64,000 bases of DNA from Flammulina velutipes. Lineage: Eukaryota; Basidiomycota; Agaricomycetes; Agaricales; Physalacriaceae. The position numbers were made by a program, and so were the translations under genes. Of the stretch, positions 23,066 to 35,387 are shown piece by piece. The notes under the pieces are model-generated. The model was not told the DNA's origin. It did not search any database and worked only from the letters and a program-made list of their open reading frames with translations. Position 1 is the stretch's first letter; each line of letters starts with the position of its first letter. Location: positions 3,472,001 to 3,536,000 of the forward strand of contig CM022370.1 of assembly GCA_011800155.1 (NCBI GenBank), in the 5' to 3' direction.

Positions 23066-23990
23066 GATAGAAGGGGAATAAACGAAGGAGGGATAAATGT
23101 TGAATTAGAACGAGAATGACAGGAAGCCATTGCTGGCTGTCTCTGGGGCTTTAAAAGTGTGTTGACATTATTTCGGCCTTTGTGCAAGTCCCGGGTGCGT
23201 CGACAAAGGATTCCAAAGACGGACGAGTATGGAGTGGTCAGTCGGCCAGGCTGAAAGACCTGAAAGAATTAGACTGGTGTTAGGGGAGGGGGTCTACCTG
23301 GCCTCTCGGTTTATCAAAATATTTTCAAAGTCCGAGCCTGTGCCGATTTCTCTGAATTCATCGGCGGTGGCGTCCTAGAAATTGGCTAGAGATGGCTCTT
23401 CCTCAATCATCCGTACAACGAACTAAGCAACTCTCTCGAGCTTTGCGACTCATCATAGAAAATTGGCGGTGATTCATTCCATATTTTGTTCCATTTGTAG
23501 AGAGTTTCAATGGTTCCGACTTCGTAGGAAGAGTGGGGGGCAATATCATGCTAATCACTGTCACAAAATTGTGGTAGCTCTTGAAAACGACTTGAAATGT
23601 TTTTCTCGAGGTAGCAAATTGGTGTTCTAGCTTGTGTACTCAATGCTTTCTCCTAGTGCCCGCATGTAACCCTAACCTTTGATTGATAGCGGAGATCGAA
23701 ATATTTTGATAAACCGAGAGGCCAGGTAGAGCCCCTCCCCCAAACCCAGGCTCTATAAGTCGTGAGTGCAACGAACATAGAACATAGAGCCAGGATCTCC
23801 AGGCTATGAAAGAATGCTGCGATGTCATGCCGGCAATAAACAAGAGATATCCAGATCTGGAAGCGAGCGCCGATTATCTAGTTGCCAGAAAATTGTTCAG
23901 AGGAGCTTAGCAAGAGAACGTTGTGTTGGTAGAAAGGAAAGAAGTGCAAAGGATTGATCATAATTCTAGCCTTCTTACCATCATCATGTT
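23066..23990. other. Divergent intergenic region upstream of a hypothetical gene and COG3
   Basis: The two start codons face away from each other. Short frames here do not look coding. Nothing specific is recognised in this 0.9-kb stretch. Confidence 0.45.
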
Positions 23991-26861
23991 ATGGCGATTC
24001 GAACAGGTCCACGACGAGCACCGACGCTAAGCACGCTAAACCCTGGTAGATCTGCTATAAATGTCGAAGACTGGGAAGCAAAGGCCCCTTTGGGCGACCT
24101 CGAAATTCGCAGCGTTGGTCGGGTCAAAGCCGCCAGCGAGAAATTGGCTTTACCAGTCAGTACAAGAATTAGCAATGTTGTCCTGTTTCTTGATACTTTC
24201 TAGTCCATCGACGATATTAACTCACCCTCACGACCCTCCACGCCAAAACTGAAATTTCTAGGACCAACTTCACGACCTGGCACCCCAAACTCTGCACGTC
24301 CAATCCCCTCGTCAGCCCACGCTCTTCATCCCAGGCAACCTGTACAAACACCGCAGCAGTTCTACGACTGGTTTGCTGTCATTGATAGGTCTGTAGCACA
24401 CAGTCAAGAGGCTCACTTTCGTGCACACGTCGCAACTGTTTCAGACCATCTGTCAACATGCGATTATCTCTTGGAGAGAATAGACGAGGTCGAGCGCGAG
24501 GTCGATGACATGATGGAAGGTTGGACAAGCGTAGAGGAAGGAGGAAAAAGCTTGAAGGTTGCATGCGAACGTTTGCTAGAGGAACGGGTTAGTGTTGGGA
24601 TTATCAAACGAAACGCCCATTGAACTCGTTACAGGATCACTTGCTGCACTTGACCGACGAGATTGGAACTAGGTTGGAATACTTCCAAGAACTCGAACAC
24701 GCAACCAGAATGCTCAACCATCCCGGAGAATCCCTCGTCCTCCAATCCGACTTTCTGTACATGGTGGAACGCGTCGATATTTGTATTGACTATCTCAAAT
24801 CTCATGTATGTTCCTTGCCTGCGTCCTCTAGTAGCGTCTTATATCTTTCCAGCGACATTTCCGGGAAGCTGAGGTATACCTCCTTCGATTCCAGCAATGC
24901 ATGACCCGCGCCATGACTCTCATCAAAATGTACTTTGTGGGCTCCCTTCGTGCACTTTCCGCCGACATCTACAAGAGGCTGTCTGAAAAAGACGTGTCGT
25001 CAACAGCCCAAAACCATCTGCTCTATACCCGCTTCCGAAGCGTGTCGCCCCAGCTATCGCCTCTATTAAGCGAGCTCGAGCGAAGAGCTCTGACACACCC
25101 CGACGAGCTATCCTCGCTTTTGTCGGAGTGTCATGTTGCCTACTTCAGTACCCGAAAATCGCTCCTTGTTGGTCGTCTCTTAGAAGAAATCAAAGGCCTC
25201 GATCCTACACATACCGAGCTAGTGGAATTGACTCGGGCAGGCTGTAGCTACCTCAAGCAGCTATGCGTCGACGAGTTTACCATCTATCGAGAGTTTTTCA
25301 ATTCTGGCGAAGATCAACTCTAGTAAGCTCGCTCGACGATCCATCTTTTGCCATTGACTGACTAGATGATAGCCAGTACTTGGAGAATCTATGCGACTAC
25401 CTCTATGATGACTTACGACCTCGTATCCTGCATGAGCCGAGACTCACTGCATTATGTGAAGTTTGCACCGTGCTGCAAGCATTAATGGTTCTCGATGGAC
25501 CTGATGCCGCTGTTATCGACGAAGACGATCCGGTGGACGAACTCATCATCGATGGTGACACCAGAAATGGAGGTCTGCATCGGCTACATATCAGCCAGCT
25601 GCTCGAGATGGTACTGCAAGACGCCCAGACCCGTCTCTTCTTTAAGGCGCAGTCGGTCATCCAGACGGACATCCGATACTATGCTGCCAGGGCGGAAGAC
25701 TTGGCTTATCCAGAAAAGCTGATTGGTATGCCTTTGTTTCTGCCCTTACACACGGGATTAACAAACGAGTAGAGGCAAGGAAGCCCGTGTCGACGTTAGA
25801 TATCAAGGAGAAGGAGAGCATCAGCCAGATCTTCCGAACGCCTTCTTTGGCCAAACAGGACACTTGGTATCCAACATTGCAGAAGACTGTCTGGGTTCTA
25901 TCGCAATTGCATGATTATGTGAAGGTACGATCCGACTATGTACCGCCGCGCTTGTACTAAACCGATCCGATTTTAGCCCGCCATCTTCGAGGACATAGCG
26001 CAAGAGGCACTTGGCCTCTGTCAACAATCCTTGGTATCTGTAACGGAGATGCTGAAGCTTAGGAATCCCCCGACGAGTCACCTAGACGGATACTTGTTCC
26101 TCGTCCGGCATCTTCTCATTATGAAAGAGATAACGAACAACTTGGATCTCGTTCAGAGGGATCAGGATCCAAGCATCAACTTCACTGGTGTCACTGGTAA
26201 GCTGTCTTCTATCTAAACGCCGTGCATATTGTGGAATGAATTGGTTCCCAGATACGCTAGCTTCAATGCTCAACCGTACGACAGCCTTACTTCCTGCGTT
26301 CCTGCCAACTTTCGGCTCGCGTGGGGAAGGAAGTATCGGTGGATTGAATAAGGTAGGCGCCTTCAATTTGCTCTGTCGTCTGTCGAAGTTCTCACACATA
26401 ATTGACTTGTCCAGAGTATCGATCAAGACCTTCGAAAGGCGTGCGAAGATGTTATCTCGGAATGTGCAGCGCCTGTTAGTACGGCTATGCGGGTATGGGC
26501 GGAGCGTGTTAATGACTTTAACGCGTCGTGGCATGCCAACGCCACGAGTTCCAAAGACAACGCGACGCCGTTGACTGCGCAACCGTGGGCCACGCAGGCT
26601 GCAGCGGAAGGGCTCCACGCTGGGTTCCACTCGGCCTGCGAGCGAGAGCTGAAGGCTAATGTTGTGCGGTTGAAGTTGTATTTGGAGAATGACCGCACTG
26701 TGGGGGTGCTGCTGCAGCATGTAGAGGAGAGGATCATAGACGACTATACGGCGTTCCGAGGGGTGGCATGGAATATGTACGCTGGGTCGATGCGGGCGGA
26801 TTTATTGGATGAGCAGGCGTTGAGGGAAAAGTTGAAGAACCTTCATGCTGATCGAGGGTGA
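23991..26861 (+). CDS. COG3: Conserved oligomeric Golgi complex subunit 3 (Sec34 family)
   Basis: Subunit of the COG tether that recycles Golgi enzymes in retrograde vesicle traffic. Exon 1 (23991-24155) reads MAIRTGPRRAPTLSTLNPGR then VEDWEAKAPLGDLEIRSVGR. It joins in phase 0 to an exon at 24204. Family landmarks are QQFYDWFAVIDRSVAHSQEA, LERIDEVEREVDDMMEGW, HLTDEIGTRLEYFQELEHAT, MTRAMTLIKMYFVGSLRALS, DQLYQYLENLCDYLYDDLRP, the junction EKLIEARKPVSTLDIKEKE, and DGYLFLVRHLLIMKEITNNL. The end is LREKLKNLHADRG. At least six short introns are needed, and frames join cleanly through all of them. Length is close to that of other fungal COG3 proteins. Confidence 0.93.
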
Positions 26862-29236
26862 CGGACTTTTTGTTTTGTAGAGGATGGCTTGCGTATTAAG
26901 GTGTGAATAACCTCATTTTTCTTGGTGCGTCATATTGAGAAAGTGTTTTTCAGTGCGATATGTAATGATGTTGGCTGTTATAGTCCGAGAAGGCCGGTGG
27001 CCATGAGACCATTCTACTCTGCCCAATGCTTATTAGCCTTCAAGCTTCAAGCTTCAAGCTCCAATTTCAAAGCCGCAACGCCCAGTGATGTTTGTACCCG
27101 TAATTCAAAACGCCACATGTAGTGGAACACCGGAAGCTTAATTCCACGCACTTGAATATTATGCGGTGTCTGACTTTCAGCCACATCTACGCCTCATTGC
27201 AACTCAGAGTCACAAGAAAGACAAGTTCCGTTGGTAGGATACTCTGGCTCATTTGGAATTAGTACGCCGTTTTCTATCAGGCGGCGACCAAGTGTAAGGT
27301 TTGCTGTTCAATTTCTGTTCCGTGCTTACGCGCTGACGTTACGATTTGTAGTTGTCGGGAGTTTCAGTGTGGCGCACGAGCATTCAGACGAGTCACGATC
27401 TCCTTCATTTCCGACAGGCCGCCTCGCGCGCAGTCCGCGTTGTTTATGAAGTAAACACCCCGACGTCGCGAGTCGCGAGTCGGAACGTGATGCGAGATGA
27501 TACGACTTGCCACTAGTCACCTCTTCGGCGCCTGTTACTTAACTATGCTATCTAGGAACGTGTTTGTCTCGCCACCACCTGGAATTCGCCGCGCAACTCT
27601 GATGTCTTTCCCCTCGATGCCTAACAGGAAGTTGGAACTTAGCATAACATCCGGTTATGAGCGGATGCACCCCGGGACGACGTTAAAAGACTTCTTCCGA
27701 GTGGTCAGCAGATTCTTTCGACTTTGAGGCGCATTAAATTCTCGGTGTTTACCCCCGTCCGTTTCAAGCCGGACAACACATGGGAACCTCGATATCGGAT
27801 CCTACGGTGCTTACGACCGTCGTTCGTACCGCCTGGGCACAAATTCAATTCATGCAGCCTTACACGATATTTACTCAGCCCTTGGCTCCCGCAGTCAGCA
27901 GTTCCCAAACGTACGCCACATGTGTTGGCGGCCGTTAATGTTTATGTCTTGAGGTTGGGACTTAAACAGTTAGACTTAGTGCTTAAGGTTGCAAGTACGC
28001 GAAATGAACCACGCGCGCAAGTCAAATTGGTTGAACGTTGCGTTGCTACAACTCGGCTAGGGCGTTGTTGACACGCAACGAGGACGAGAAGGGACGAGAA
28101 TCAGGCACTCGGAAAGAACACAAGTTTGCTATGTGTGTGTAGATGGCCGATAGCACTATGAACGTGTTTTAGAGCGCGATGGGATTGAGGGAACGGGTTA
28201 AAGCGAGAACCATACACACAGATGAAAAGATAGGATCAGTGATTTCCATCGGCATCATGATAGCGATACTATTTATCAGGTTGGCCTGTGTACTTTTTTC
28301 GCTCGTTACAGTAACCATTGGCGGCAAGTTCGGACTCGCTGAGTCAAAGCAACGCGGTTGGGGGGCCGCCCTTCCGCCACGCCACCATCACCGGGATATC
28401 GCATGTTTTTGCGGACGTGGACCGCACATGTGGCGGAACCCTCGTAAATGTGGATGGCTGTGTGCAGTAAACAAAGTAACATGATACATAGGGAGGCTAG
28501 ACTTTGAGACGAGACAATCTTCCCCACACTGCGACCGGGCACTAGGCGGGGTGGGCCCTCCCTTGAAAAATCACGGTCTGTCACCTAGAACTCGGGCCCA
28601 GAGAAGGTATGCAGGAGGAAGAAAACGTTGTTGGAATGCACGCTGGGACATGTTTACAAATTGTCAAGTGAACGGGTCATGTTGTGGGGGTGTTGAGTAG
28701 ACCATCGAGAGATTTGCACACCAGAAAAATTCAAGGCTGGGTCATAATAAGGAAGTGGTAGTTGGTCGATAAGCGCTCAGGCCACAGGTCCTGGGTAACC
28801 TGGTCAGAGTAAGTACGGTAGATTTTGGCAGAGGAACGAGGGTCCTAGTTTCGTAACCTTAGCATCGAGAAAATAACAAAATAAATAAATACAAATCGAT
28901 CTTTGAACTTGTTTCGGTTCAATGATCGATGTCGGTCGTCAGAACAGGCGTCACTACGTCGGGGAACGCCGACGGCCAAGGGTATTGTCGTACAAGAGAT
29001 TCTCTTGTTCACACCTCGATATAATTGGAGGGAACGAGGACACGGCGTCTGTTGACCCCTAGTACACTGACTGATGTGAATTGTAAAGTGAGACCAACCA
29101 AGGACAGCGCCTTTTCTGCGGGGAAAAGGGTGTGACAATCTCATTGTGACGTGACACATTGACTTAAATTGAGGCATGAATCGCACCCTCGAATTTCCAG
29201 CACCCCGTTCCTCATCTTGCTTGTCCCGCTTCCACC
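26862..29236. other. 2.4-kb gene-poor region
   Basis: No frame here looks like a protein I know, and no tRNA-like B box with a foldable cloverleaf was seen. Small repeats are visible: cttcaag three times in a row near 27040, and gtcgcgagtcgcgagtcgg at 27465. The last 500 bases are the promoter side of the next gene. Confidence 0.4.
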
Positions 29237-29837
29237 ATGTCCGCTTCCCCAAGTCGTTCAGAGAAGATTCTGCGAGACGTGCTCAATAGCGCACCGCCTA
29301 GCCCGACGCCCAAGCACAGACGAAGACACAGCACTCCTGTCTCTATTCCACGCTGCGAAAAGGACTGCGAGTCAGACTTGGTCATGTCGCCACACGAGCA
29401 GGTGCTCCGTGTACGGTTGGAACGCGTCCTCAGTGAGCGGGTGAGTATTGGATCCTATTCGGTGATGAATATCGGCGCTGAACAGCTTGCAGGCACACAG
29501 TCGCAGTTGCAGTAGGAGCCGTAGTCAGAGCCAGGACTCCCCAACAGCGAACACATTCCTGACGCCACCTCCTACGCCACCGCGCACACATACATCAGCG
29601 GCTTCATCCATATCCTCCGCCGAGTCGACACCGCCGATGCCAGCTACCCCGTCCCCAGTGCCACCGCCGACACCTTCTCGCCAATTCAACGCTCGCGTCG
29701 CCAGTCTCCAATGCCGTCTCATCGACGGCTATGTGTCTTTCGGAGCGGTTGAGGGCTTGGGCATGCCACCAGACCCTCCCGAAGAACACATTAAAGAGGA
29801 CCCTTCGTGGCGGCGAGTGTGGCGATGGGTGTCGTAA
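29237..29837 (+). CDS. Proline/serine-rich hypothetical protein
   Basis: Two exons. It starts MSASPSRSEKILRDVLNSAP with SPTPKHRRRHSTP. Exon 1 ends LRVRLERVLSER, and an intron starting gtgagt and ending ttgcag follows. Exon 2 reads AHSRSCSRSRSQSQDSPTAN, then TPPPTPPRTHTS and PSPVPPPTPSRQFNARVASL. It ends DPSWRRVWRWVS, about 180 residues in all. The SP/TP repeats could be phosphorylation sites. No domain is recognised. The coding call rests on the clean splice that restores one long frame and on codon-like composition. Confidence 0.65.
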
Positions 29838-31256
29838 ACATCATCACATGCGAACTCTTTCACTCTTGGATTGTCAGGGGTTGTCTACTATCTATTCATT
29901 ATTACTATGTCTTGCTTTGCGCCGTGCTCACATACACACACACTATGTCTTAATATGCCACACACTAGAAGGAATTAACTTGTACTTTTACCACCATGAT
30001 ATGCTGCGCACCATGAGGCCTTCTCGAGCTCGCTGTTTCCTCTGCACCGTCTGCCTCAGGTTTGCCTCATGCCCTTGGAAGCGCGTCTTCTTTGTGGGGA
30101 ACGGCATTTTTTCTCGCTTGCCCCACGTCGATCATAAATTTAAAATCCTTGATCGGTGACGGACATTACACTCCTCATTTCCGAGGGAGTATTCTGTCTT
30201 GCTCTAACAATACGCTCGGCGCCACTGACGTGAGTATCCAAAGCCCCTACGTCAACCGTCGAATCTCATATTCGCATCTTATGAGAACACGTATGAGACA
30301 TTTAATGACGGAGGAGGCTCCAACTCACACGACTGCGCCACATGCAATTGAAACCCCCCGGCAGGTGACCGACGTGCATTAGATCTTAGGAGAAAAGGAT
30401 CCGTCCATCGGGACCTTAAACTAATGCGATGGCGAGGTGATGGTAGATGCATGGTGCTAGTCTGCGCGCGACGTTGGCGGAGCCACATGTATATACCATC
30501 CTGGCCACACTAAAGGGCGATAGTTTTCGACGTATCAAAGTCAAGTGGCCGCTGCTGGGGGTCACGCCCGCAAACGAAACAAGGTATTCACTGTCAGGGG
30601 ATAACTAGCTTCGCTGTCATCGTCATACGTGTCCTTCCTCGTTCCCTCCTGATAAAATCCTATAAGATTATGGGCCTTGAGGATGTTGGAAGCATATCAG
30701 TTTGATCAGGCTTCACGGGTATGTTCGTCATGGTATGTCATTGCGTGTACGGAATGATATCTTTATACAGGCGCAGTTTAGCAGGCGCCGCGGGATCAGG
30801 ATAGAATGCAATCAGCGCACGTTTGTACCAGGAATAGAAGAAGGACGACTGTCGCCAAAGATAGACCGTTGTCGTTGATAAGATATCCCAGCCGAGGTGC
30901 GCGCGAGTTAAGCACCCTCTAATTGTTCGAGGGCAGAGAACCAGATTTCGATAGAAGTCAAATCCCCTCGAACATAACTCTAAAAGGCAGGCGAGGCCTT
31001 AGGCCAGGAGTATGGTGCTATTTGGGTCAAGTCATACGAGATTCCAGATAGACAGGACGCGATGGTAGATTGGTCGAGATCGATTCTTCGTACTAGTAGA
31101 CTCTGTTGTTATCGATGAATGCTGCATGTACACGCAGTCAGTTCGCAGTCACAATGCTTGACCGTAGCTGCTGCTGCTGCCTCCGTGAGTCGATATAAAT
31201 CTAATTGTAAATGTCAGTTAGTAAATTGACGACATTCTATCGACACACTCACCTCA
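29838..31256. other. 1.4-kb intergenic region
   Basis: Nothing coding is recognised. It separates the proline-rich gene from the acetyltransferase gene, both on the + strand. A run of ctgctgctgctg-type triplets lies near 31170. Confidence 0.4.
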
Positions 31257-31855
31257 ATGTTTACGACGGAGAATCTCATTATTCGCGGCCTCAAGTTCTC
31301 CGACTCTGAGGCTCTATCCGACATCGAAAACGACGCGGACGTCCAGAAACTAGCCCAACCATCATACCTTGCTCCGTATAGCGATGCGCGCTGGGCCTCC
31401 GTCCTGAAGAACGCCGCCGAGAATCCAAACAATATCTTGAAGGTCGTGTTGGAGACGCGGGATACCCGTGAAGTCATTGGCCACCTCGGCCTGAGGTTAG
31501 ATGCTCCAAAGAACCGGGATGCGACGCTGGGGGTGGTCGTTGGGAAGAACTGGTGGGGCAAGGGATACGGGACGGAGGCGTGCAAGTGGGCTGTGGCGCA
31601 TGGGTTCGAGGAGTTGGGACTTCATCGAGTGAGTCTGGTGGTATGGGGAGATAATGCGAGGGCGAGACGTGTCTATGAGAAAATGTGAGTTGGGGTGTTG
31701 GATGGTTGGAAAGCCGCGGTACTCACACAAGTTTGTTTAGAGGATTTCAGGTGGAAGGAACGAAGAGAAAGGCAGTCTGGTATAATGCACGGTGGCACGA
31801 CGAGATCCAGATGGGGATTATTGACGAGGATTACTTTAGGACCGTGCAAGAATAA
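31257..31855 (+). CDS. GNAT-family N-acetyltransferase (RimJ/RimL-like)
   Basis: Acetyl-CoA-dependent acetyltransferase of about 180 residues. It starts MFTTENLIIRGLKFSDSEAL, the usual strand and helix of the family, and continues EVIGHLGLRLDAPKNRDATL. The acetyl-CoA-binding loop is VVVGKNWWGKGYGTEACKW, followed by HGFEELGLHRVSLVVWGDNA and RARRVYEK. A short intron (gtgagt..ttag) splits an Ile codon and leads to GFQVEGTKRKAVWYNARWHD, ending DYFRTVQE at 31855. The substrate (protein N-terminus or small amine) cannot be told from sequence. Confidence 0.9.
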
Positions 31856-32092
31856 GGACCAGAAGGTATAATTGTCGTTCTGAGTATTAGTGTTGGTGGT
31901 GCAAACGAGAGAATTTGATGATCGACGCTTCTTGTCTTTGACCAATCATCAGCCCCCCAGCATCAAGGCTCTTGACCGTTTCCTCTACCATACTTGCTTC
32001 ACTTTGCTTCACTTGCTAACGCCATTTGGGTACCATGACAATACGTGGTTTTCTGCGTCGAACACGTCGTCGATGATGCCGCTTTGAACGTC

Positions 32093-32100
32093 TATAAATA
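32093..32100 (+). promoter_or_regulatory. TATA box of the F-box gene at 32132
   Basis: TATAAATA lies 32 bases before the start codon. The spacing is short but usual for compact fungal promoters. Confidence 0.45.
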
Positions 32101-32131
32101 AACATCACTACTTGTTCCTTCACGTTCAATC

Positions 32132-33728
32132 ATGGGCTTCCTCTTACCTACCGAGCTTATGGACGAGATATTCTACCAAGTGCGGTGTCTCCTTTTATCT
32201 TCCTGTCTTATTATCTAATTTGCACCAGTTCAGTCGACACGAGCTAAAGTCTCTACGCCGCACATGTCGTGCATGGAACGCAGTCATCCGACGCTCTCTA
32301 TTTTGGCACATCCGTATCAACGACAAAGCTTGGAAGGTCAATAAAGTCAACACAGCTGTCACTGAAATCTCTTTTACCAACGAGTCATCCATCCAACTCC
32401 TACGACACCTCCCGGAATTGGCTGCGGTTGTCCAGAAGGTCACCATCAGCGTTTGCGTGAACCATGTTGCGAGGCGGACATCATTCTGGACGACCTTAGC
32501 TGGCATTATTTGGAGACCTACGCGGTCTAGGTTGGCAAAGGAGGAAGAGAAGAGGAAATCGTCGCGGGATTTCTTGGACGCGTTGAAAACCGCGATGCCA
32601 CATCTACAATCTTTGCGATCGCTTGAGTACGTTTCCTTCCCTACTTCTTATCCCCGGCTAAAAACGCTCTGGTAGACTTGTGTCCACAAGCATTCTCGGT
32701 GACTACCAGGAAGAATACGAAATCTTCGAAACCCTCGTTGACCTATTTGCCGACTTGCCTAATCATACCGAGATATCCATCTCCTCAGGCTACTCTCCAC
32801 TCCCTCCCTCTCTCAAACGTCTGACCAATCTTCGTGGCGTTAAACTCCAAATAAATCATCTGGATGACTGCCAAACCCTTTCCACCATCTTCTCGAACAA
32901 CCCCACCATAACCACCTTAGACGTCCGGAAAACGAGGAACGAAGATATCCAACTGCCTAACCTCTTCTCCAACAATCCCACCACAACTTCCTCTTTGCAA
33001 CATCTCACGATCAACCGTCTATGCTTCAACGCGCCGGATGTTCTACCGAGATTCACCCAATTGCGTTCACTCACGATATTATCGGACGTCGCTGCAGACA
33101 CGGCCGTGTTGTGGGCATCTTTCCAATCGACTTACGTCGAGTTGCGAGAAATCGTCGTTATGCAGAGCTGTCGAGCGCTCATCAGCTACGTCGGGTCTTA
33201 TTCCGGCCTCAAGAAAGTCCATGTTGGAACGCCCGATATTAACGGTGGGACGGGCTTATTTCCCCTCGCGATATCGAGTCATCAGGATACGCTCGTCGAC
33301 GTTCAGATCGGTGCTCAGTTTTGGAACATAGGCTCGGTGACATTGCTCACCCTCGAGTCGTTTCACCGTCTTGAGGTTGTCGATATTCCCGTTGCATCAT
33401 CCGGGAACGTCGAATCAACTTTACGAGCAATTGTATGTCATTCTTTCAGCTTGTTGCGCTCTCTTGATTAACACCGTCGCAGTGGGGAATATTGGATCGA
33501 CTTGCGCATTGGAGACATTTGCGTTTGATTACTCTCCTTCTTTCTCAGAACGACGAAATATTCAAGAGGGTACAAGAGATAATTATCAAGTTCACGGGAC
33601 AGACCGACTGTCGCCCGCTTACTATCCAGATAGGAAGGCATCACCAGTATGGGGCTATATATGAGATGTCTTACAGCCAGGAAGACGATGAGTATTTCTT
33701 CAATTATAACGGCGGATATCTCGAATAG
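32132..33728 (+). CDS. F-box-like protein with leucine-rich C-terminal part
   Basis: The start MGFLLPTELMDEIFYQ, split by an intron from FSRHELKSLRRTCRAWNAVI, is a typical F-box (LPxEL..I....). Repeated Leu-rich stretches follow, such as ELAAVVQKVTISVCVNH, LTNLRGVKLQINHLDDCQTL, PTITTLDVRKTRNE and LQHLTINRLCFNAPDVL. The last exon starts after a 48-nt intron (WGILDRLAHWRHLRLI) and ends FFNYNGGYLE. Such proteins in basidiomycetes are presumed SCF ubiquitin-ligase adaptors. They occur in large and variable families, so the target cannot be guessed. Confidence 0.8.
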
Positions 33729-33793
33729 GTTGTGCAATTGGATGCGTGCTATACATGCATTTGTAATAGGCTGTCCCGCAATGCTGCGCCGTG

Positions 33794-34583
33794 TCAGAAG
33801 GAAGCCGCTTCCCACCCTGGCCGTCGCACAAAGCAGTCTTCTCGACGCTGGTACTCCTGCTGCGCGATCCGCTCAGACGGAGTATATCCTAAGGCTGACG
33901 GAATTTGGTTGGGCCGCTGAAGCGTTCTTTGAAGATGATGTCTCCTAACTGGATCATCAACGTAGCGCTCGTCCTCCTCGTACCCGTGTCGTAAATCAGC
34001 GTGATGGGTGTATGTTTCCTCACGCGCTGGAGGAGCGCTCGCGTGCTGGTGATTACGGTAATGACGCCTCATGTTTGAATTGACGTTGAAAGTGCGGCCA
34101 CAACCGGGGAACGGGCATGAAAACGCTTTGTGGCGTGTTAGACAAAGGGAATATAGGGAGAAGGGGAGAAACTCACGCGTCGCGCCTGTATGTGTGTTCA
34201 TGTGGATGCGGAGGCTGCTTGGGCGGTTGAACCTCTTGCCGCATGTGGTGCATAGGTGTTTTCGGTCATCCGGGTTGTCAAAGTTATCGTCGTCGTCGTC
34301 GTCTGATGTGTAGCTGGAGGGAGGATATGTTCTTTGTGGTGGCACATAGACGAGTGGATGGGGGAGGGTGGCTAGAGGTTCTGAGGGGCGATGTAGATTT
34401 TTCTTGGGTTGTGGTAAAGGCGAGGGATTGTAGGGATATCGAGACGAGCTGGGCACTGGTAGAGGAAGGAGGTGATCTTGAAAGGCCAAAAGCCGTCAGC
34501 CTCAAAGCCAGAGCCACGACAAAGGAGTACAACATACCAGGAAACATATCGCGAATGCTTGGGAGTACTGTGAGTTTTTCCAT
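33794..34583 (-). CDS. C2H2 zinc-finger protein (two fingers)
   Basis: Exon 1 codes MEKLTVLPSIRDMFP, a short N-terminus common in agaricomycete C2H2 factors. It joins through a 61-nt intron to DHLLPLPVPSSSRYPYNPSP. An Asp run (SDDDDDDNFDNPDD) precedes finger 1, CTTCGKRFNRPSSLRIHMNT then H. After an intron of about 65 nt comes finger 2, CPFPGCGRTFNVNSNMRRHY then RNH. The tail is rich in His, Arg and Gln and ends RRPGWEAASF. It is tail-to-tail with the F-box gene (65 bases). A DNA-binding role is inferred from the fingers. Confidence 0.88.
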
Positions 34584-35387
34584 AGTTTAACTACTGTAAT
34601 CTTCCCGATAGTATGTGTTGCGATGGTGGTGTAAATGAAACCGGGAAAAGTCAACACGAGCTGCGGCATGCGATCTCTGCATAAATACAATGATCGGCCT
34701 GTCTTCCGTAACCCGTTGATCAGGGCATGATCCATGGGTGGGCGCCGATCTTAGATCACTTTTGCGACGCCGAAAGCGAACACCACCGTGCCCGAACTTG
34801 TCGTTTCAAACGGTCGGCTGCTGGTATCTCAAGCCACAAAGTCATCTGAACCGAGATATCTACCAACATCCGAGCTCGTTAGAGACTTAAATCCGCAAAC
34901 GACTAGCAATGTATGGCTCTGATAATTTAACAGCCGTGCCAAGTCCATCGCCAATGATAATTGGTCGCTTTCGCAGCACGGTAAGTAGCGCCGAAAATAA
35001 GCGTTTAGCCATCGAGCGGAATCAGTCTGAATCATTCGTACTAGAGTTTAGAGCCAGCGGGTTAGTGTCATTTTACAAGCAATGGTCTTATTCTAGTACC
35101 CGCAGCAAAACGAGCCCACACCCAACGTTTTCCGCATGTATCTCGGTAGTACTACTGCGGGTAAAGATCCACAGAGGCGACGATCATGACAGCGGTTATT
35201 CATAACCAAGAAACGACAAGTTCATTCATCGACGTATATAACGGCCGCATTCTGTAATGTGATCAGTGGCTTCGTTCGCACGTCGAGATTTACGCGACGG
35301 GTGCCCGAAAGAACAATTAAGTGTGACACTCAGCTCGGATGCGCCACAGTCCCTATACTTAAATTCGGCATGTCGTGACCTACTCCT
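34584..35387. other. Divergent intergenic region
   Basis: 0.8 kb between the C2H2 gene and the next F-box-like gene, which point away from each other. No coding sequence or RNA gene is recognised. Confidence 0.4.

Noticed and set aside
27724..28484. Plus-strand frames at 27724-28071 and 28179-28484 as genes
   Set aside because: They have no recognisable motif, composition is unlike protein, and no splice joins extend them.
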